DNA of 64,000 nucleotides, from assembly GCF_900101595.1 (NCBI RefSeq), contig NZ_FMYY01000009.1, positions 124,001-188,000 on the forward strand, read 5' to 3'. This document shows, one piece after another, positions 31,963 to 40,997 of the stretch. The position numbers and the translations under genes are program-made. Position 1 is the stretch's first letter, and every line of letters begins with the position of its first letter. The DNA comes from Paenibacillus sp. cl123 (lineage in GTDB: Bacteria > Bacillota > Bacilli > Paenibacillales > NBRC-103111). The notes below the pieces were generated by a model, which saw only the letters and a list, made by a program, of their open reading frames with translations, had not been told where the DNA came from and ran no database searches.

Positions 31963-32943
31963 TTAAAATACACCTTCATCTCCAAATTTCTTCGCAAGCC
32001 AGTTGGCACTTAGAATCAAGATAAATCCGACCACGCTTTTGAATAAACCAACTGCCGTTCCGAAGCTGAAATCTGCCTGTTGAATCCCTTTGAAGTAGAC
32101 AAAGGTATCCAGAACATTCCCGACCTCCATCGTAAAGGGGTTCAGCATCAGGAAAATCTGCTCAAATCCGGAATCAAGCACCGTGCCGAGCCGCAGGATA
32201 AATAAAATAATGATCGTGCTGCGCAAGGCAGGCAGTGTGATATGCCAGATTTGCCTCCACCGGCTCGCTCCGTCCACAACGGCTGCCTCATACAAGCTAG
32301 GGTTCACACCGGCCAGAGCCGCCAGGAAAATAATTGTGCCCCAGCCTGCTTCCTTCCAAATGACCTCCAGAACGATCAAGGGCATAAACCATCCCGGCTG
32401 CTGGAGAAAGGAGATCGGTTCTATGCCAAACAGCGGCTCGATCAGGCGGTTTACAAGCCCTTCCGTCTTTAGGAAGATGGTCATAATGCCGATGACAACA
32501 ACCCAAGATAAGAAGTGGGGCAAATATAAGATGGATTGTACGACCCGCTTATACCTCTCATTTTTCAGTTCATTCAGCATAACGGCCAACACGATGGGAA
32601 CGGGAAATGCAAAAGCAATTTGTAAAAAAGATAAAAAAATGGTGTTCCACAGCACCCGAATCACTTCTTGGTCGCTGAATATTTTATTGAAATGCTGCAA
32701 TCCGACCCATTCGCTGTGCAAGAAGCCTTGAAACGGGCTGTAATCCTGGAAGGCGATGATATTCCCGAGCATAGGCACATACCGGTATACAATAAAGTAA
32801 AGCAGCCCCGGCAGCAGCAGCAAAAATAAATACCGCTCTTTCCACAACCGGTTTCTCAGCTTTGTTTGCCTAAGCGTATTTGGAGTAATGGAAAGGTTGG
32901 GAAGTGCCCCTTGCGCGGATGTAACGTCCTTTTGATTCATCAT
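31963..32943 (-). CDS. Sugar ABC transporter permease, LplB type
   Basis: A 326-aa permease with an N-terminal cytoplasmic tail of about 45 residues before the first span (FLLLLPGLLYFIVYRYVPML). The EAA loop reads YEAAVVDGASRWRQIWHITL (about 220-240). The start is the first of two ATGs, at 32943, behind aaaaggaga; the open frame continues upstream to 33054 without a ribosome site. It is the first gene of the second importer operon, whose control region carries the recurrent element at 33056-33087. Confidence 0.88.
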   Translation of the reverse strand: MMNQKDVTSAQGALPNLSITPNTLRQTKLRNRLWKERYLFLLLLPGLLYFIVYRYVPMLGNIIAFQDYSPFQGFLHSEWVGLQHFNKIFSDQEVIRVLWNTIFLSFLQIAFAFPVPIVLAVMLNELKNERYKRVVQSILYLPHFLSWVVVIGIMTIFLKTEGLVNRLIEPLFGIEPISFLQQPGWFMPLIVLEVIWKEAGWGTIIFLAALAGVNPSLYEAAVVDGASRWRQIWHITLPALRSTIIILFILRLGTVLDSGFEQIFLMLNPFTMEVGNVLDTFVYFKGIQQADFSFGTAVGLFKSVVGFILILSANWLAKKFGDEGVF

Positions 32944-33055
32944 CTTTTTTCTCTCCTTTTCTGTATGCTGAAGGTTTACGCACGCTTCCCTTGTTCCCAA
33001 TCTTATCGAATCAAAAATGAGTTGAGTATCGCCGGTATTGATTGAGCTTTGCAAA

Positions 33056-33087
33056 TTTCACACTAAATAATGAAAATGGTGAATGAG
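33056..33087. promoter_or_regulatory. Candidate operator upstream of the second importer
   Basis: A stretch beginning TTTCACACTAAATAATG and continuing AAAATGGTGAATGAG aligns with 26881-26913 with few differences. It lies about 115 bp before the importer start. The repeat of a long matching stretch in two distant control regions argues for a shared regulator. Confidence 0.5.
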
Positions 33088-33134
33088 TGACATAAATGAA
33101 CAGTGCCTGTAAGGCAAAATAGGCTCTTCTTAAC

Positions 33135-33173
33135 AAAAAATGAGGGCAGACGATGGTAAACATCGCCTGCCCT
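33135..33173 (-). terminator. Rho-independent terminator of the TetR-DUF3995 operon
   Basis: The arms AGGGCAG-x-CGATG and CATCG-x-CTGCCCT (33143-33173) are followed on the minus strand by CATTTTTTG. It lies 12 bp after the DUF3995 stop. Confidence 0.85.
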
Positions 33174-33185
33174 GCATACGCTTCA

Positions 33186-33608
33186 TCATTTGTTCGCGAG
33201 GAAAATGAAACAAATCCCTAGGAAGAGACACAACGGGGAGTATAATAGGGTATCCCACTTGGCGAATAGGGTTCCTTGCTGTTTCTTAAAGAACCCGACC
33301 CATCGAAAATCCCCGGCCGCCCGTATGATAAATACAGCTGAGAGGACCCAGCCTCCAAAACCAAATAACCAATCAGGGAATAGCTGCCGCCCGGCGACCC
33401 CGCCGAGCTCCAGCACGAACCATCCGGCTAAAGCCAATGCCCCGGCCACCACGCCTGTGGCTACAGGCGTCGGTCGAAACAGTAATTCTGACCCCTTGCT
33501 CGGAATTGCCGCCAGAGCTCCTCTTGTTCCACCTGCCATCCAATACAGATGGATGCCGCTCAACAGAAGCAGAATTCCCCCCACCATCCAAGTCAGCACA
33601 TTTATCAT
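33186..33608 (-). CDS. DUF3995 family membrane protein
   Basis: A 140-aa protein with four predicted membrane spans. It begins with VLTWMVGGILLLLSGIHLYW, with WxxGG and a Pro-containing second part (LLFRPTPVATGVVAGALALAG) as in DUF3995 proteins. The function of this family is unknown. Its ATG overlaps the TGA of the TetR gene (ATGA), so the regulator and membrane protein are translationally coupled and probably respond to the same signal. Confidence 0.8.
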   Translation of the reverse strand: MINVLTWMVGGILLLLSGIHLYWMAGGTRGALAAIPSKGSELLFRPTPVATGVVAGALALAGWFVLELGGVAGRQLFPDWLFGFGGWVLSAVFIIRAAGDFRWVGFFKKQQGTLFAKWDTLLYSPLCLFLGICFIFLANK

Positions 33609-34189
33609 CGTACTCCCCCTTTAAATCCGAGCAATTGTACCCATAGCATGTCAATATGCCTGTTTACCTCTTCCTCCCCAACCGGCTCGTATTTGGATCG
33701 TTCATACCACCCCAAATAATAATGGTAGAGAAGAGTAGACTTATGCGCGGCAGCTTCAGGATTCATGCCGGCCTTCGTGAAAAGCTCCTCGGCGTATTTC
33801 ATTCTCGCCTGCTCGATCGTTTCAAGAATCGTATGAAAGGCAGGGGAATCCTTGCTTGCCTTCCTTAAGTAAAACAAAAAATCCCCCTTGCGGGTCGCAG
33901 AGAACATCTGAGTCAGCAGGTCCGTAATCTGATCCTCCGGCTTCTCATGTACCGACGAGGTTTGGATCACTTGGTTCGTGGATAGTTCGGCCCATCGCTG
34001 CACCAAGCGCGTAATAAATTCATGCCGGTTTTTGAAGTACCAATAGAAGCTGCTCTTGCTGCAGCCTAAATCAGCTGACATTTTCTCGATAACCAAGCCA
34101 TCTGCTCCGCTTTGCGCAAACTGCTCTATTCCTTTTTGAATCCATTGCTCTTCCGTAACGATAACTTTTGGAATGATGTCCACCTCCAT
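33605..34189 (-). CDS. TetR family transcriptional regulator
   Basis: A protein of about 194 aa with an N-terminal helix-turn-helix (about 10-55: IEKMSADLGCSKSSFYWYFKNRHEFI) and a helical ligand domain. ATG at 34189 gives the normal family length; the open frame upstream reads through operator-like DNA and has no family similarity. The ribosome site is weak, and ggagg lies inside the first codons. It probably represses its own operon with the DUF3995 gene through palindromes at 34191-34257. Confidence 0.82.
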   Translation of the reverse strand: MEVDIIPKVIVTEEQWIQKGIEQFAQSGADGLVIEKMSADLGCSKSSFYWYFKNRHEFITRLVQRWAELSTNQVIQTSSVHEKPEDQITDLLTQMFSATRKGDFLFYLRKASKDSPAFHTILETIEQARMKYAEELFTKAGMNPEAAAHKSTLLYHYYLGWYERSKYEPVGEEEVNRHIDMLWVQLLGFKGGVR

Positions 34190-34190
34190 C

Positions 34191-34257
34191 TGTACGATAA
34201 CGTCTATAAAAATAATAATACAGATATTGTAAACAAGCAATATCTGTACGATATCGT
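34191..34257 (-). promoter_or_regulatory. TetR operator/promoter region with palindromes
   Basis: Two copies of TGTACGATA-A/T-CGT (34191-34203 and 34245-34257), the right one containing the perfect palindrome ACGATATCGT, flank a perfect inverted repeat ACAGATATTG...CAATATCTGT (34220-34247, 8-base spacer). Minus-strand promoter candidates are TTTACA at 34233-34228 or TTGCTT with TATTAT 17 bases on. The arrangement fits autorepression. Confidence 0.65.
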
Positions 34258-34322
34258 TCAGAAAATCAACACAACTCCGGACTTGTATCGGCAGCATGTG
34301 CAGCACAAAAAAAGCACCCATA

Positions 34323-34349
34323 CACGAGACACTTTTTAAGTGTCTCGTG
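34323..34349 (-). terminator. Strong hairpin after the SLH gene
   Basis: Perfect 12-base arms (CACGAGACACTT and its complement) surround a 3-base loop. On the minus strand a run of seven T follows, after a 9-base interval (GTATGGGTG). It probably terminates the SLH gene; the delayed T run is unusual. Confidence 0.6.
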
Positions 34350-34398
34350 CACAGGTACCCGTTTGTCTGCAAATCTCTCCTTTTGCAGCGCTATTCCA

Positions 34399-37300
34399 TT
34401 ACTTCGAGAGCAGTCGCTGCAGCAGCACGACCGCCTCCGCTCTTGTCGTAGAAGCTTGCGGCTCAAACCGGTTGCCTTCCTGACCCTGCACCAGTCCGGC
34501 CTTGCGGGCCGCCTCGATATACGGTGAAGCCCACCCGCCTATCGCCTCATCATCCGCAAATGTCGTCATAAGCGCAGACGCCGGCAGGCCGGCGGCTTTG
34601 GCGATCATGACAGTCGCCTCCGCGCGATTGATAGGGGCCGCAGGACGGAAGGTATCGTCCGGATAGCCGGCAATGACGCCCGCTTGCACGGCTGCCGCCA
34701 CTGCTTCCTTCGCCCAATCGGGAATGTCGCTCTGATCCTGGAAGCGCAAGTCCTGATCATTCTGCCACCGCAGCGCTCTATGCAGCATCAGCGTGAATTC
34801 AGCCCTTGAGACCGCCGCGTCCGGACGGAAGATACCGTTCGGATAACCGTCGACCAGCCCGTCGGCCACACCCTTACGTATCGCCTGTTCGGCCCAGTGC
34901 CGGTCAATGTCGGTCAGAATCGGCGCCGAATCGGGCTCTTTGGCCGCGGCTATCGCCGCAAACTTCGTAAAATGGTCGGTTTCCCCCGTCAATACGCCAC
35001 CCTTAACCGTACCTCCGAGTGCTACCCATTTTTTCGCCGTCTCGTCATAATAGGCCAGCACTGGCTGTCGATCGCCATTCCGTTCATCAGCTGGCAATGT
35101 CAGACTTAGACGAACCGGAATCTGGAAGGCCCCCGCAACGTCCTTGGTCAGCTCATACACACCGCCAAGCCGTGGTTGTCCTGACCCAAGCAGGCCCACA
35201 GCTTCGTCGGTCAGCTGTTTCACGGTGATCGTGGTCGCCTGCTTGATGGCTCCGGCCGGGACGAACAGCTTCACGCCCTTTATCTCCAGCGTGTAGTCAT
35301 TGCCGGGCAGCAAGTAAAACTGACCCGGAATGTTTTGGGGTCCGCCAGTATCCGTCCCGGATGAAGACGGAGAATCGTCGGGGTAGGAGCCGATATTCGT
35401 TATTTCAATCGTCTTTACTTGCTCGTTGCCGGCTGTATCCGCCGCATAAATGGTGTAGAAGCCATTGGTGGTTACACGGAAGGCACCCGATGCAGGCACG
35501 TCCGCGCCGACAGCCGCCACTCGGAAATCCTCCACATTCAGGGAACCTGCCACCCACCGTAACGTTTCTATTTGATTGCCTGCAGCATCTCGATCCGGAC
35601 TTGCCAGTACCGTTATACTGACACCGGTTTGATAGCGCTCCTTCGGCTCGTAATCCAGCGAGATGCGCGGCCCTCCCGTCACAATATTGGCAATCGCGAC
35701 CGTCTGAAGCTGCTCATTGCCCGCCGTATCGGCGGCGTACACCGTGTAGGTTCCGTTGTCGGCCACATGGAACGTTCCTCCGGACGCTACGTCGGTGCCG
35801 AACGCCGGGGACGAAAAGTCCGCTGCCGTCCGTTCGCCTGCCGCCCATTTCAATACCTTCAGCCCATTGCCCGCTCCATCATCGTACACGGACGCTGTTA
35901 CTGTAACATCGACTCCGGTCCGCACCGGCGTCCTCGGACTGTAGTCCAGCGTGATCGTCGGCTTGGCCGTCACGTTATTGGCGATCGTGATCGTCTGGAG
36001 CTGTTCATTGCCCACTGTATCAGCGGCATACACCGTGTATGTTCCGTTGGCTGCGACATGGAACGTTCCTCCGGCTGCTACGTCGGTGCCGAACGTCGGA
36101 GACGCAAAGTCTGCTGCCGTCCGTTCGCCTGCTGCCCATTTCAATACTTTCAACTCATTGCCCGTTTCTTGACCGTACACCGACGCCATCACCATAACGT
36201 CGACTCCGGTCCGTACTGGCGTTTTCGGACTGTAGTCCAGCGTGATCGTCGGCTTGGTCGTCACGATATTGGCTATCGTGATCGTCTGGAGCTGCTCATT
36301 ACCCGCCGTATCGACGGCGTACACCGTGTACGTTCCGTTCTCGGCAACATGGAACGTTCCTCCGGCTGCTACGTCAGTGCCGAACGTCGGAGACGAAAAG
36401 TCCGCTGCCGTCCGTTCGCCTGCCGCCCATTTCAATACCTTCAGTCCATTGCCAGCTCCATGATCGTACACCGACGCTGTCACCGTAACATCGACTCCCG
36501 TCCGTACTGGCGTCTTTGGACTGTAGTCCAGCGTGATCGTCGGCTTGGTCGTTAGGATGTTGGTGATCGTGATCGTCTGGAGCTGCTCATTGCCCGCCGT
36601 ATCGGCGGCGTACACCGTGTATGTACCGTTGGCTGCGACATGGAACGTTCCTCCGGGCGATACGTCGGTGCCGAACGTCGGGGACGAAAAATCCGCTGCC
36701 GTCCGTTCGCCTGCCGCCCATTTCAATACCTTCAGCCCATTGCCCGCCCCATCATCGTACACGGACGCTGTTACTGTAACATCGACTCCCGTCCGCACCG
36801 GCGTCTTCGGACTGTAGTCCAGTACGATCGTCGGTTTGGTCGTCACAATATTGGCGATCGTGATCGTCTCTACCTGCTCATTGCCCGCCGTATCGGCGGC
36901 GTACACCGTGTACGTTCCGTTGTCTATTGCCGTAAATACAGAAGCGGTAACCTCGGTTCCGGCACTGCCAAAATAGGAAGCATCCCTGATGCCTGCCGCC
37001 CATTTGAGGGAAGCCAAGCCTGTTCCCGTTCCGTCCGCATGCACAGATACGTTCACGGCTCCGTTCGTTGGGCTTGTTGTCTCTGGCGTCAACACTATAT
37101 TCGGCTTGACTCCGTCGATAACAATTCCGCTCGTATCCGGCAGCGGCGCCGGAAGATTCGGCGAGACGGCTTCGCCATTGGCTATAATCGACGAGGCCGC
37201 CGGTACGGTCAGCGATGCACCGGGCACAATGCCGCTGCTGCTGAGATCGCCCTCCTGCACCGTGTAGCGGAAGCTCAGCATCTTCGCGTCGCCCCCAAGC

Positions 37301-39672
37301 TTCCCGTTATAGATAGCCGCTGCCGCCGGGCTTCCACTCAGCCCGATCGGCCATACCGGCGGTTGGGCCGAATCGACCTCGACGGGAAAATCATAGGCCG
37401 CGACAAAATCCAGCTCATCGCCAATCCCGTACACGCCGCCTAAGGGAACCTGCACAGATTGAACCGTCGGTGAGGGAACGTTAACCGTTACCCGGTAAAG
37501 GCCGGTCGCGCCGGTCGCTCCTTTCACAATGACTTCCACGGTTTGCTCGCCAAGACCCAAGCCGATGTTCCCGGTCGTTCCCGGGACATTATTGATCGTA
37601 ATGGTCTGGCCGGCAGCAGGAGCGACCGTTATGTTCGCTTGGGGAACAGGCGCGGTTAACGTCACCGTATAGATCCCTTTAGCCGGATCGAAGGCAGCAG
37701 GGCTGACCGTTACGACTGTTCCAGGCGCAGTGATCGACAACCCGAGCGGACTTACGGCCGCATAGCTGTCATACGGCATCGGATAGGTTGTTCCTTCGAT
37801 GATTCCCCATCTTTTGCCGCTGCCAAACTCCCAGACGGAGCTCGGATAGCCGATATATGTCGCCTTCTGCATCATCTCCACGGTCGTTTTTGGCGTTCCG
37901 CCTCCTGCTGAGGAAGACTGCCCGCTCTTCTCGCTATCCCAGAACGAATGCGTGACCGAACCGTCGGCGGGACCGTCGGCGATCAGTCCGCCCGTGTAGC
38001 CTGCCGGAGCTGCTACTACTGCCGCCGAATACGACTCGTTTACATGAGTCCCAGGCTCCGCGGCCCCGATCAAGCCACCCGTATAGCCCGAGCCGGACAC
38101 GGCGCCTTGCACCGAAATTCCGCTGACCGAGGTAGCGTCCGCATAACCGATCAGCCCTCCGACACGAGATTTACCGGAAATAGCAACATCCAGCAAAGCG
38201 ACATTTGCCAAGTTTGCTCCAAGGGTAGAGCCGAACAACCCGACGTAATCGTCTCCTGGACGATCGATCTTCAGATGAGCGATCGTGTGATTGTTCCCGT
38301 CGAAAACACCCTGAAACGGCACAGCGGCGCTGCCGATCGGCTTCCAGCCCGCGCCTGCTGAGAAGCCCGACAGGTCGAGGTCGGCTTCCAGCTTATACTC
38401 GTGATTCGGCGCGTAGCCTTCAGCCATATTGCCAATCTGGGACAACTGGTCGGCCGTCGTGATCCGGTGCGGATATTGCGCAGTCCCGTCTTCCCGATAA
38501 ACGGACAGCTTGTAGATCGCTTTAAGCCTCGCCGGGTCGGCTGGATCGTTCACTTCGATATTAAAATCATTTTGCCCGGGGATGAGCATCAATGTTTTCG
38601 AGACTCCTCCTCCATCAACGGAGACGGTAGAGGACGGGCTAAGCGGATTGCCCGATACGACGATGCGATCGGTCTTGTAACCGACCCGCACCGAGTACGC
38701 GCCGTAATCGCTGGCAAATTCGCGGTCCAGCGACTGTTCAGCATCGTCGCCATCCTTAACGGACAGCGACGCAAGCGCCACCCTCTTATAATCGGCATAG
38801 TGGAGCGGATAGGTCGATTTCTGAACCATGCCCCAGACCGGCTCGGCCGATTCAGTGCCCGTAAAATCCCAGCCTGCAAATGTCGTCTTCACCATCAGCT
38901 CGGCCATTGTTTTCCCCGTTCCGCCCGATGAGCCCGCCTGCCCGCTCGTCTTCGTGTCCCAATAAGATGACGTGATGGACGCCCCGCCTAACTTCTGGCC
39001 GATCAAGCCGCCGGAGTAGGAGCCATTTGCGACTGCAGCCGCCGCATAGGAGCGGACAATCACACCCGAACTGTTGCCGGTACTGTAGCCGACCAAGCCG
39101 CCAAAACTGTCGGAGGAGGAAGAGGCGATGACCAATTGCCCTTTGGCATAGCTGTCATAAATGTTGGTTGAAGCGTTGTAGCCGACCAGAACACCAGCTT
39201 TTCCTACTCCTGTAACCGTGCCCTCGGCGGATGATGTCTGCAGAAGCGAGGAGACCATCATACCTGCAATTCCCCCAACGTATGTGCTGCCTTTTATGTC
39301 GATGTTCGTCAAATGCATATTGATGATCGTCGCACGGTCCGTATTTTTGAATAACCCGACTTCGTTATCGTTGGGTCTGTCGATCCTCATGTTGCGGATT
39401 GAAAAGCCGTTGCCGTCCAATTTCCCAGTGAAATTGGCAATCGGCTTCCACCCATCCCCGTCGCCGAAGTCGTACGACGCCAAGTCGATATCCTGCATCA
39501 GTCTGTAATTGCCCGATAAATTGCTCCGAATATTGCTCAATTCCGCAGCGGTACGGACTGGCGTCCATACCTCTTCCGCGACAGCCCGGTTAATGGGGAA
39601 CATCCAATTGGAAAAAATGAGTGCTGCGATTACTAATACATGAAGATAAGAAACGGTGTTAGTTTTGGACAT
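34399..39672 (-). CDS. Large S-layer homology (SLH) surface protein with GLUG-like and tandem Ig-like repeats (1757 aa)
   Basis: Probable cell-surface protein held to wall polysaccharide by three C-terminal SLH domains (about 1586-1757; for example IRKGVADGLVDGYPNGIFRP, then VQAGVIAGYPDDTFRP). The order before them is: signal peptide (to about 32); GLUG-like beta-solenoid repeats (about 40-270 and 400-620, each with DLASYDFGDGDGWKPI-type units); cadherin-like beta-sandwich segments; and four near-identical 97-residue repeats (about 944-1331) with one diverged copy on each side. Each repeat reads TPVRTGVDVTVTASVYD then LKWAAGERTAADF and NGTYTVYAADTAGNEQ. The start is ATG behind ggagg. It may be an adhesin or spacer; no catalytic domain is seen. 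Confidence 0.88.
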   Translation of the reverse strand: MSKTNTVSYLHVLVIAALIFSNWMFPINRAVAEEVWTPVRTAAELSNIRSNLSGNYRLMQDIDLASYDFGDGDGWKPIANFTGKLDGNGFSIRNMRIDRPNDNEVGLFKNTDRATIINMHLTNIDIKGSTYVGGIAGMMVSSLLQTSSAEGTVTGVGKAGVLVGYNASTNIYDSYAKGQLVIASSSSDSFGGLVGYSTGNSSGVIVRSYAAAAVANGSYSGGLIGQKLGGASITSSYWDTKTSGQAGSSGGTGKTMAELMVKTTFAGWDFTGTESAEPVWGMVQKSTYPLHYADYKRVALASLSVKDGDDAEQSLDREFASDYGAYSVRVGYKTDRIVVSGNPLSPSSTVSVDGGGVSKTLMLIPGQNDFNIEVNDPADPARLKAIYKLSVYREDGTAQYPHRITTADQLSQIGNMAEGYAPNHEYKLEADLDLSGFSAGAGWKPIGSAAVPFQGVFDGNNHTIAHLKIDRPGDDYVGLFGSTLGANLANVALLDVAISGKSRVGGLIGYADATSVSGISVQGAVSGSGYTGGLIGAAEPGTHVNESYSAAVVAAPAGYTGGLIADGPADGSVTHSFWDSEKSGQSSSAGGGTPKTTVEMMQKATYIGYPSSVWEFGSGKRWGIIEGTTYPMPYDSYAAVSPLGLSITAPGTVVTVSPAAFDPAKGIYTVTLTAPVPQANITVAPAAGQTITINNVPGTTGNIGLGLGEQTVEVIVKGATGATGLYRVTVNVPSPTVQSVQVPLGGVYGIGDELDFVAAYDFPVEVDSAQPPVWPIGLSGSPAAAAIYNGKLGGDAKMLSFRYTVQEGDLSSSGIVPGASLTVPAASSIIANGEAVSPNLPAPLPDTSGIVIDGVKPNIVLTPETTSPTNGAVNVSVHADGTGTGLASLKWAAGIRDASYFGSAGTEVTASVFTAIDNGTYTVYAADTAGNEQVETITIANIVTTKPTIVLDYSPKTPVRTGVDVTVTASVYDDGAGNGLKVLKWAAGERTAADFSSPTFGTDVSPGGTFHVAANGTYTVYAADTAGNEQLQTITITNILTTKPTITLDYSPKTPVRTGVDVTVTASVYDHGAGNGLKVLKWAAGERTAADFSSPTFGTDVAAGGTFHVAENGTYTVYAVDTAGNEQLQTITIANIVTTKPTITLDYSPKTPVRTGVDVMVMASVYGQETGNELKVLKWAAGERTAADFASPTFGTDVAAGGTFHVAANGTYTVYAADTVGNEQLQTITIANNVTAKPTITLDYSPRTPVRTGVDVTVTASVYDDGAGNGLKVLKWAAGERTAADFSSPAFGTDVASGGTFHVADNGTYTVYAADTAGNEQLQTVAIANIVTGGPRISLDYEPKERYQTGVSITVLASPDRDAAGNQIETLRWVAGSLNVEDFRVAAVGADVPASGAFRVTTNGFYTIYAADTAGNEQVKTIEITNIGSYPDDSPSSSGTDTGGPQNIPGQFYLLPGNDYTLEIKGVKLFVPAGAIKQATTITVKQLTDEAVGLLGSGQPRLGGVYELTKDVAGAFQIPVRLSLTLPADERNGDRQPVLAYYDETAKKWVALGGTVKGGVLTGETDHFTKFAAIAAAKEPDSAPILTDIDRHWAEQAIRKGVADGLVDGYPNGIFRPDAAVSRAEFTLMLHRALRWQNDQDLRFQDQSDIPDWAKEAVAAAVQAGVIAGYPDDTFRPAAPINRAEATVMIAKAAGLPASALMTTFADDEAIGGWASPYIEAARKAGLVQGQEGNRFEPQASTTRAEAVVLLQRLLSK
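35679..36842 (-). repeat. Four tandem 291-bp coding repeats within the SLH gene
   Basis: Four consecutive 291-bp units are nearly identical at DNA level and in frame, with diverged copies just outside. The low divergence implies recent duplication or gene conversion, so copy number is likely to vary between strains. Confidence 0.88.
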
Positions 39673-39737
39673 CTAAACCGGGCCTCCCTAATTGAAAAAA
39701 CTAAGCACAATTGAAAGCTGCGCTATAGCGAACAGTT

Positions 39738-40373
39738 TTAGCGCAGCAGCTTAACCAGCCCCTGAACGAGCACCCGATGATCCGCTTGCCCAAACAATGC
39801 CGAAATAACGGAATACCCCTCGTTAAACGCAATGATTTGCATCGCGATCAGGCGAGAGTCCCGTTCTTTCTCAATCCAGCCCTGCCCCTGCAAGTTCCGG
39901 ACCAAATTTTCGATCCCGGCTATCCATTGGCCGTATTTCGCTCGGAACGCGCTCAGTATATCCGGGTCGCGTTTCGTCTGTTGGTAGAAATCAGCCAGCG
40001 CCACAATCCAGTTCTCGACGCCCATCAGCTTATTGCCGAGATTGGTCAATGTGATCACGATGACCTCCTCCAGCGTCGTAGTAGTCGGACTGTAGGCCTT
40101 AGGCACATCCGACCATCCCTCCGTGATCTCCAGCTGATAATCCAGCACCTGCAGAAACAGCTGTTCTTTAGTCCGAAAATGGACGTAGAACGCTCCGTTC
40201 GTATGCCCGGTACGCGCCACAATATCCGCAATTGTCGTCGAGGCGAAGCCCTTTTCGGCAAAACATTTCATCCCTGCATCCAGAAGCTGGCGATAGGTCG
40301 CCTCCCTTTTCAGTTGAAACTTCGTTTTTTTCGTTTGCTCTTCCAACAAGCACATCTCCAGTCTTTGATTCAC
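39738..40373 (-). CDS. TetR family transcriptional regulator (AcrR-like)
   Basis: A TetR protein of 202-211 aa with helix-turn-helix AEKGFASTTIADIVARTGHT and the conserved NGAFYVHFRTKEQLF (about 35-75), then a C-terminal helical domain. The start is uncertain: GTG at 40373, or TTG about 27 bases further in (MEEQTKKTKF), which has ggag at suitable spacing. A palindrome at 40378-40399 directly precedes it, suggesting autoregulation. The azoreductase fragment next to it on the same strand may have been its target. Confidence 0.82.
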   Translation of the reverse strand: MNQRLEMCLLEEQTKKTKFQLKREATYRQLLDAGMKCFAEKGFASTTIADIVARTGHTNGAFYVHFRTKEQLFLQVLDYQLEITEGWSDVPKAYSPTTTTLEEVIVITLTNLGNKLMGVENWIVALADFYQQTKRDPDILSAFRAKYGQWIAGIENLVRNLQGQGWIEKERDSRLIAMQIIAFNEGYSVISALFGQADHRVLVQGLVKLLR

Positions 40374-40377
40374 TCAA

Positions 40378-40399
40378 TTACATTCATGTATGTATGTAA
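40378..40399. promoter_or_regulatory. Palindromic TetR operator candidate
   Basis: The arms TTACATTCATG and TATGTATGTAA are reverse complements at 9 of 11 positions. The palindrome lies 5 bp before the first possible start of the TetR gene. Confidence 0.6.
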
Positions 40400-40439
40400 T
40401 TCAATATAAGGGGATATCTTTTGACCGTCAAGATTCCTT

Positions 40440-40637
40440 TTATCCGTTTTTTTGCCGTGCAGACAAAAAGTGTTCATCCACCAGCGGAATAGGCTGCCGG
40501 TATACATCAATTTCTGTAACAGACGCACTGGGATGCAACAAACGATAAGCGTTCACTAAACAGCGGCCCACGGTCAAGCTATTAGAATTTCTCTCACTCT
40601 TCGGATTCGCCGTAATGTACAGGATCGATTTCAACAT
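40440..40637 (-). pseudogene. FMN-dependent NADH-azoreductase-like N-terminal fragment
   Basis: A 65-codon ORF with a proper start (ATG at 40637, agaggtg 4 bases before). It reads like the first third of a flavodoxin-fold azoreductase: KSILYITANPKSERNSNS with the strand-1/P-loop pattern, then SVTEIDVYRQPIPLVDEHFL. Family members are about 200 aa, so the FMN- and NADH-site C-terminal two thirds are missing. The stop is followed directly by the TetR gene region. It is a deletion remnant, probably of a TetR-controlled azoreductase gene. Confidence 0.65.
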
Positions 40638-40916
40638 GATCACCTCTGGTTTATTGTTCGTTACAGCAGCGAAATCAAGGAAATTCCTATGAACGTACAG
40701 CCCCGCTCCCATTGATTCATAAAGGCTTTGCGCCGCCTGCTCCACCCCCCAAAGCAGCGTCACCATGGCAAACAAGAAGGTTGCTGTAATCACAATCGAG
40801 GTATCTTCCAAGCCCAGCCCCAGGTTATAGCAAACAAGAGCCAGCGCATCGAGAATACTGACGATGACGATCAGGCCTGCGTTCTTCTTGTCTGGAAATT
40901 CGACTATTCCTTGCAA
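40638..40916 (-). pseudogene. EamA/DMT-type transporter fragment
   Basis: The frame, continuous with the azoreductase fragment, encodes two hydrophobic stretches resembling the second half of a DMT-family transporter (SILDALALVCYNLGLGLEDT, then SIVITATFLFAMVTLLWGV). It then becomes non-family sequence before the azoreductase start. Only about 90 of the usual 300 residues are present. It is a remnant; the function it had is not recoverable. Confidence 0.5.
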
Positions 40917-40997
40917 TCAATTGAAATGCCAATCATAATTTTATCAAACTCCGCGTAAGATGTATGGAGCTTGTACGAAGGATGTGAGAGGCCAAAT

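Noticed and set aside
33609-34372. Longer TetR reading frame starting at 34372
   Set aside because: The extra 61 residues are not TetR-like and cover operator and promoter sequences; ATG at 34189 gives the normal length.
35572-36555. Long plus-strand open frames across the SLH gene repeats
   Set aside because: They are antisense to the repeated units, recur every 291 bp like the repeats themselves, and have no ribosome sites or family pattern.
35679-36842. CRISPR array
   Set aside because: The repeats are 291 bp, in frame and without spacers; they encode protein domains.
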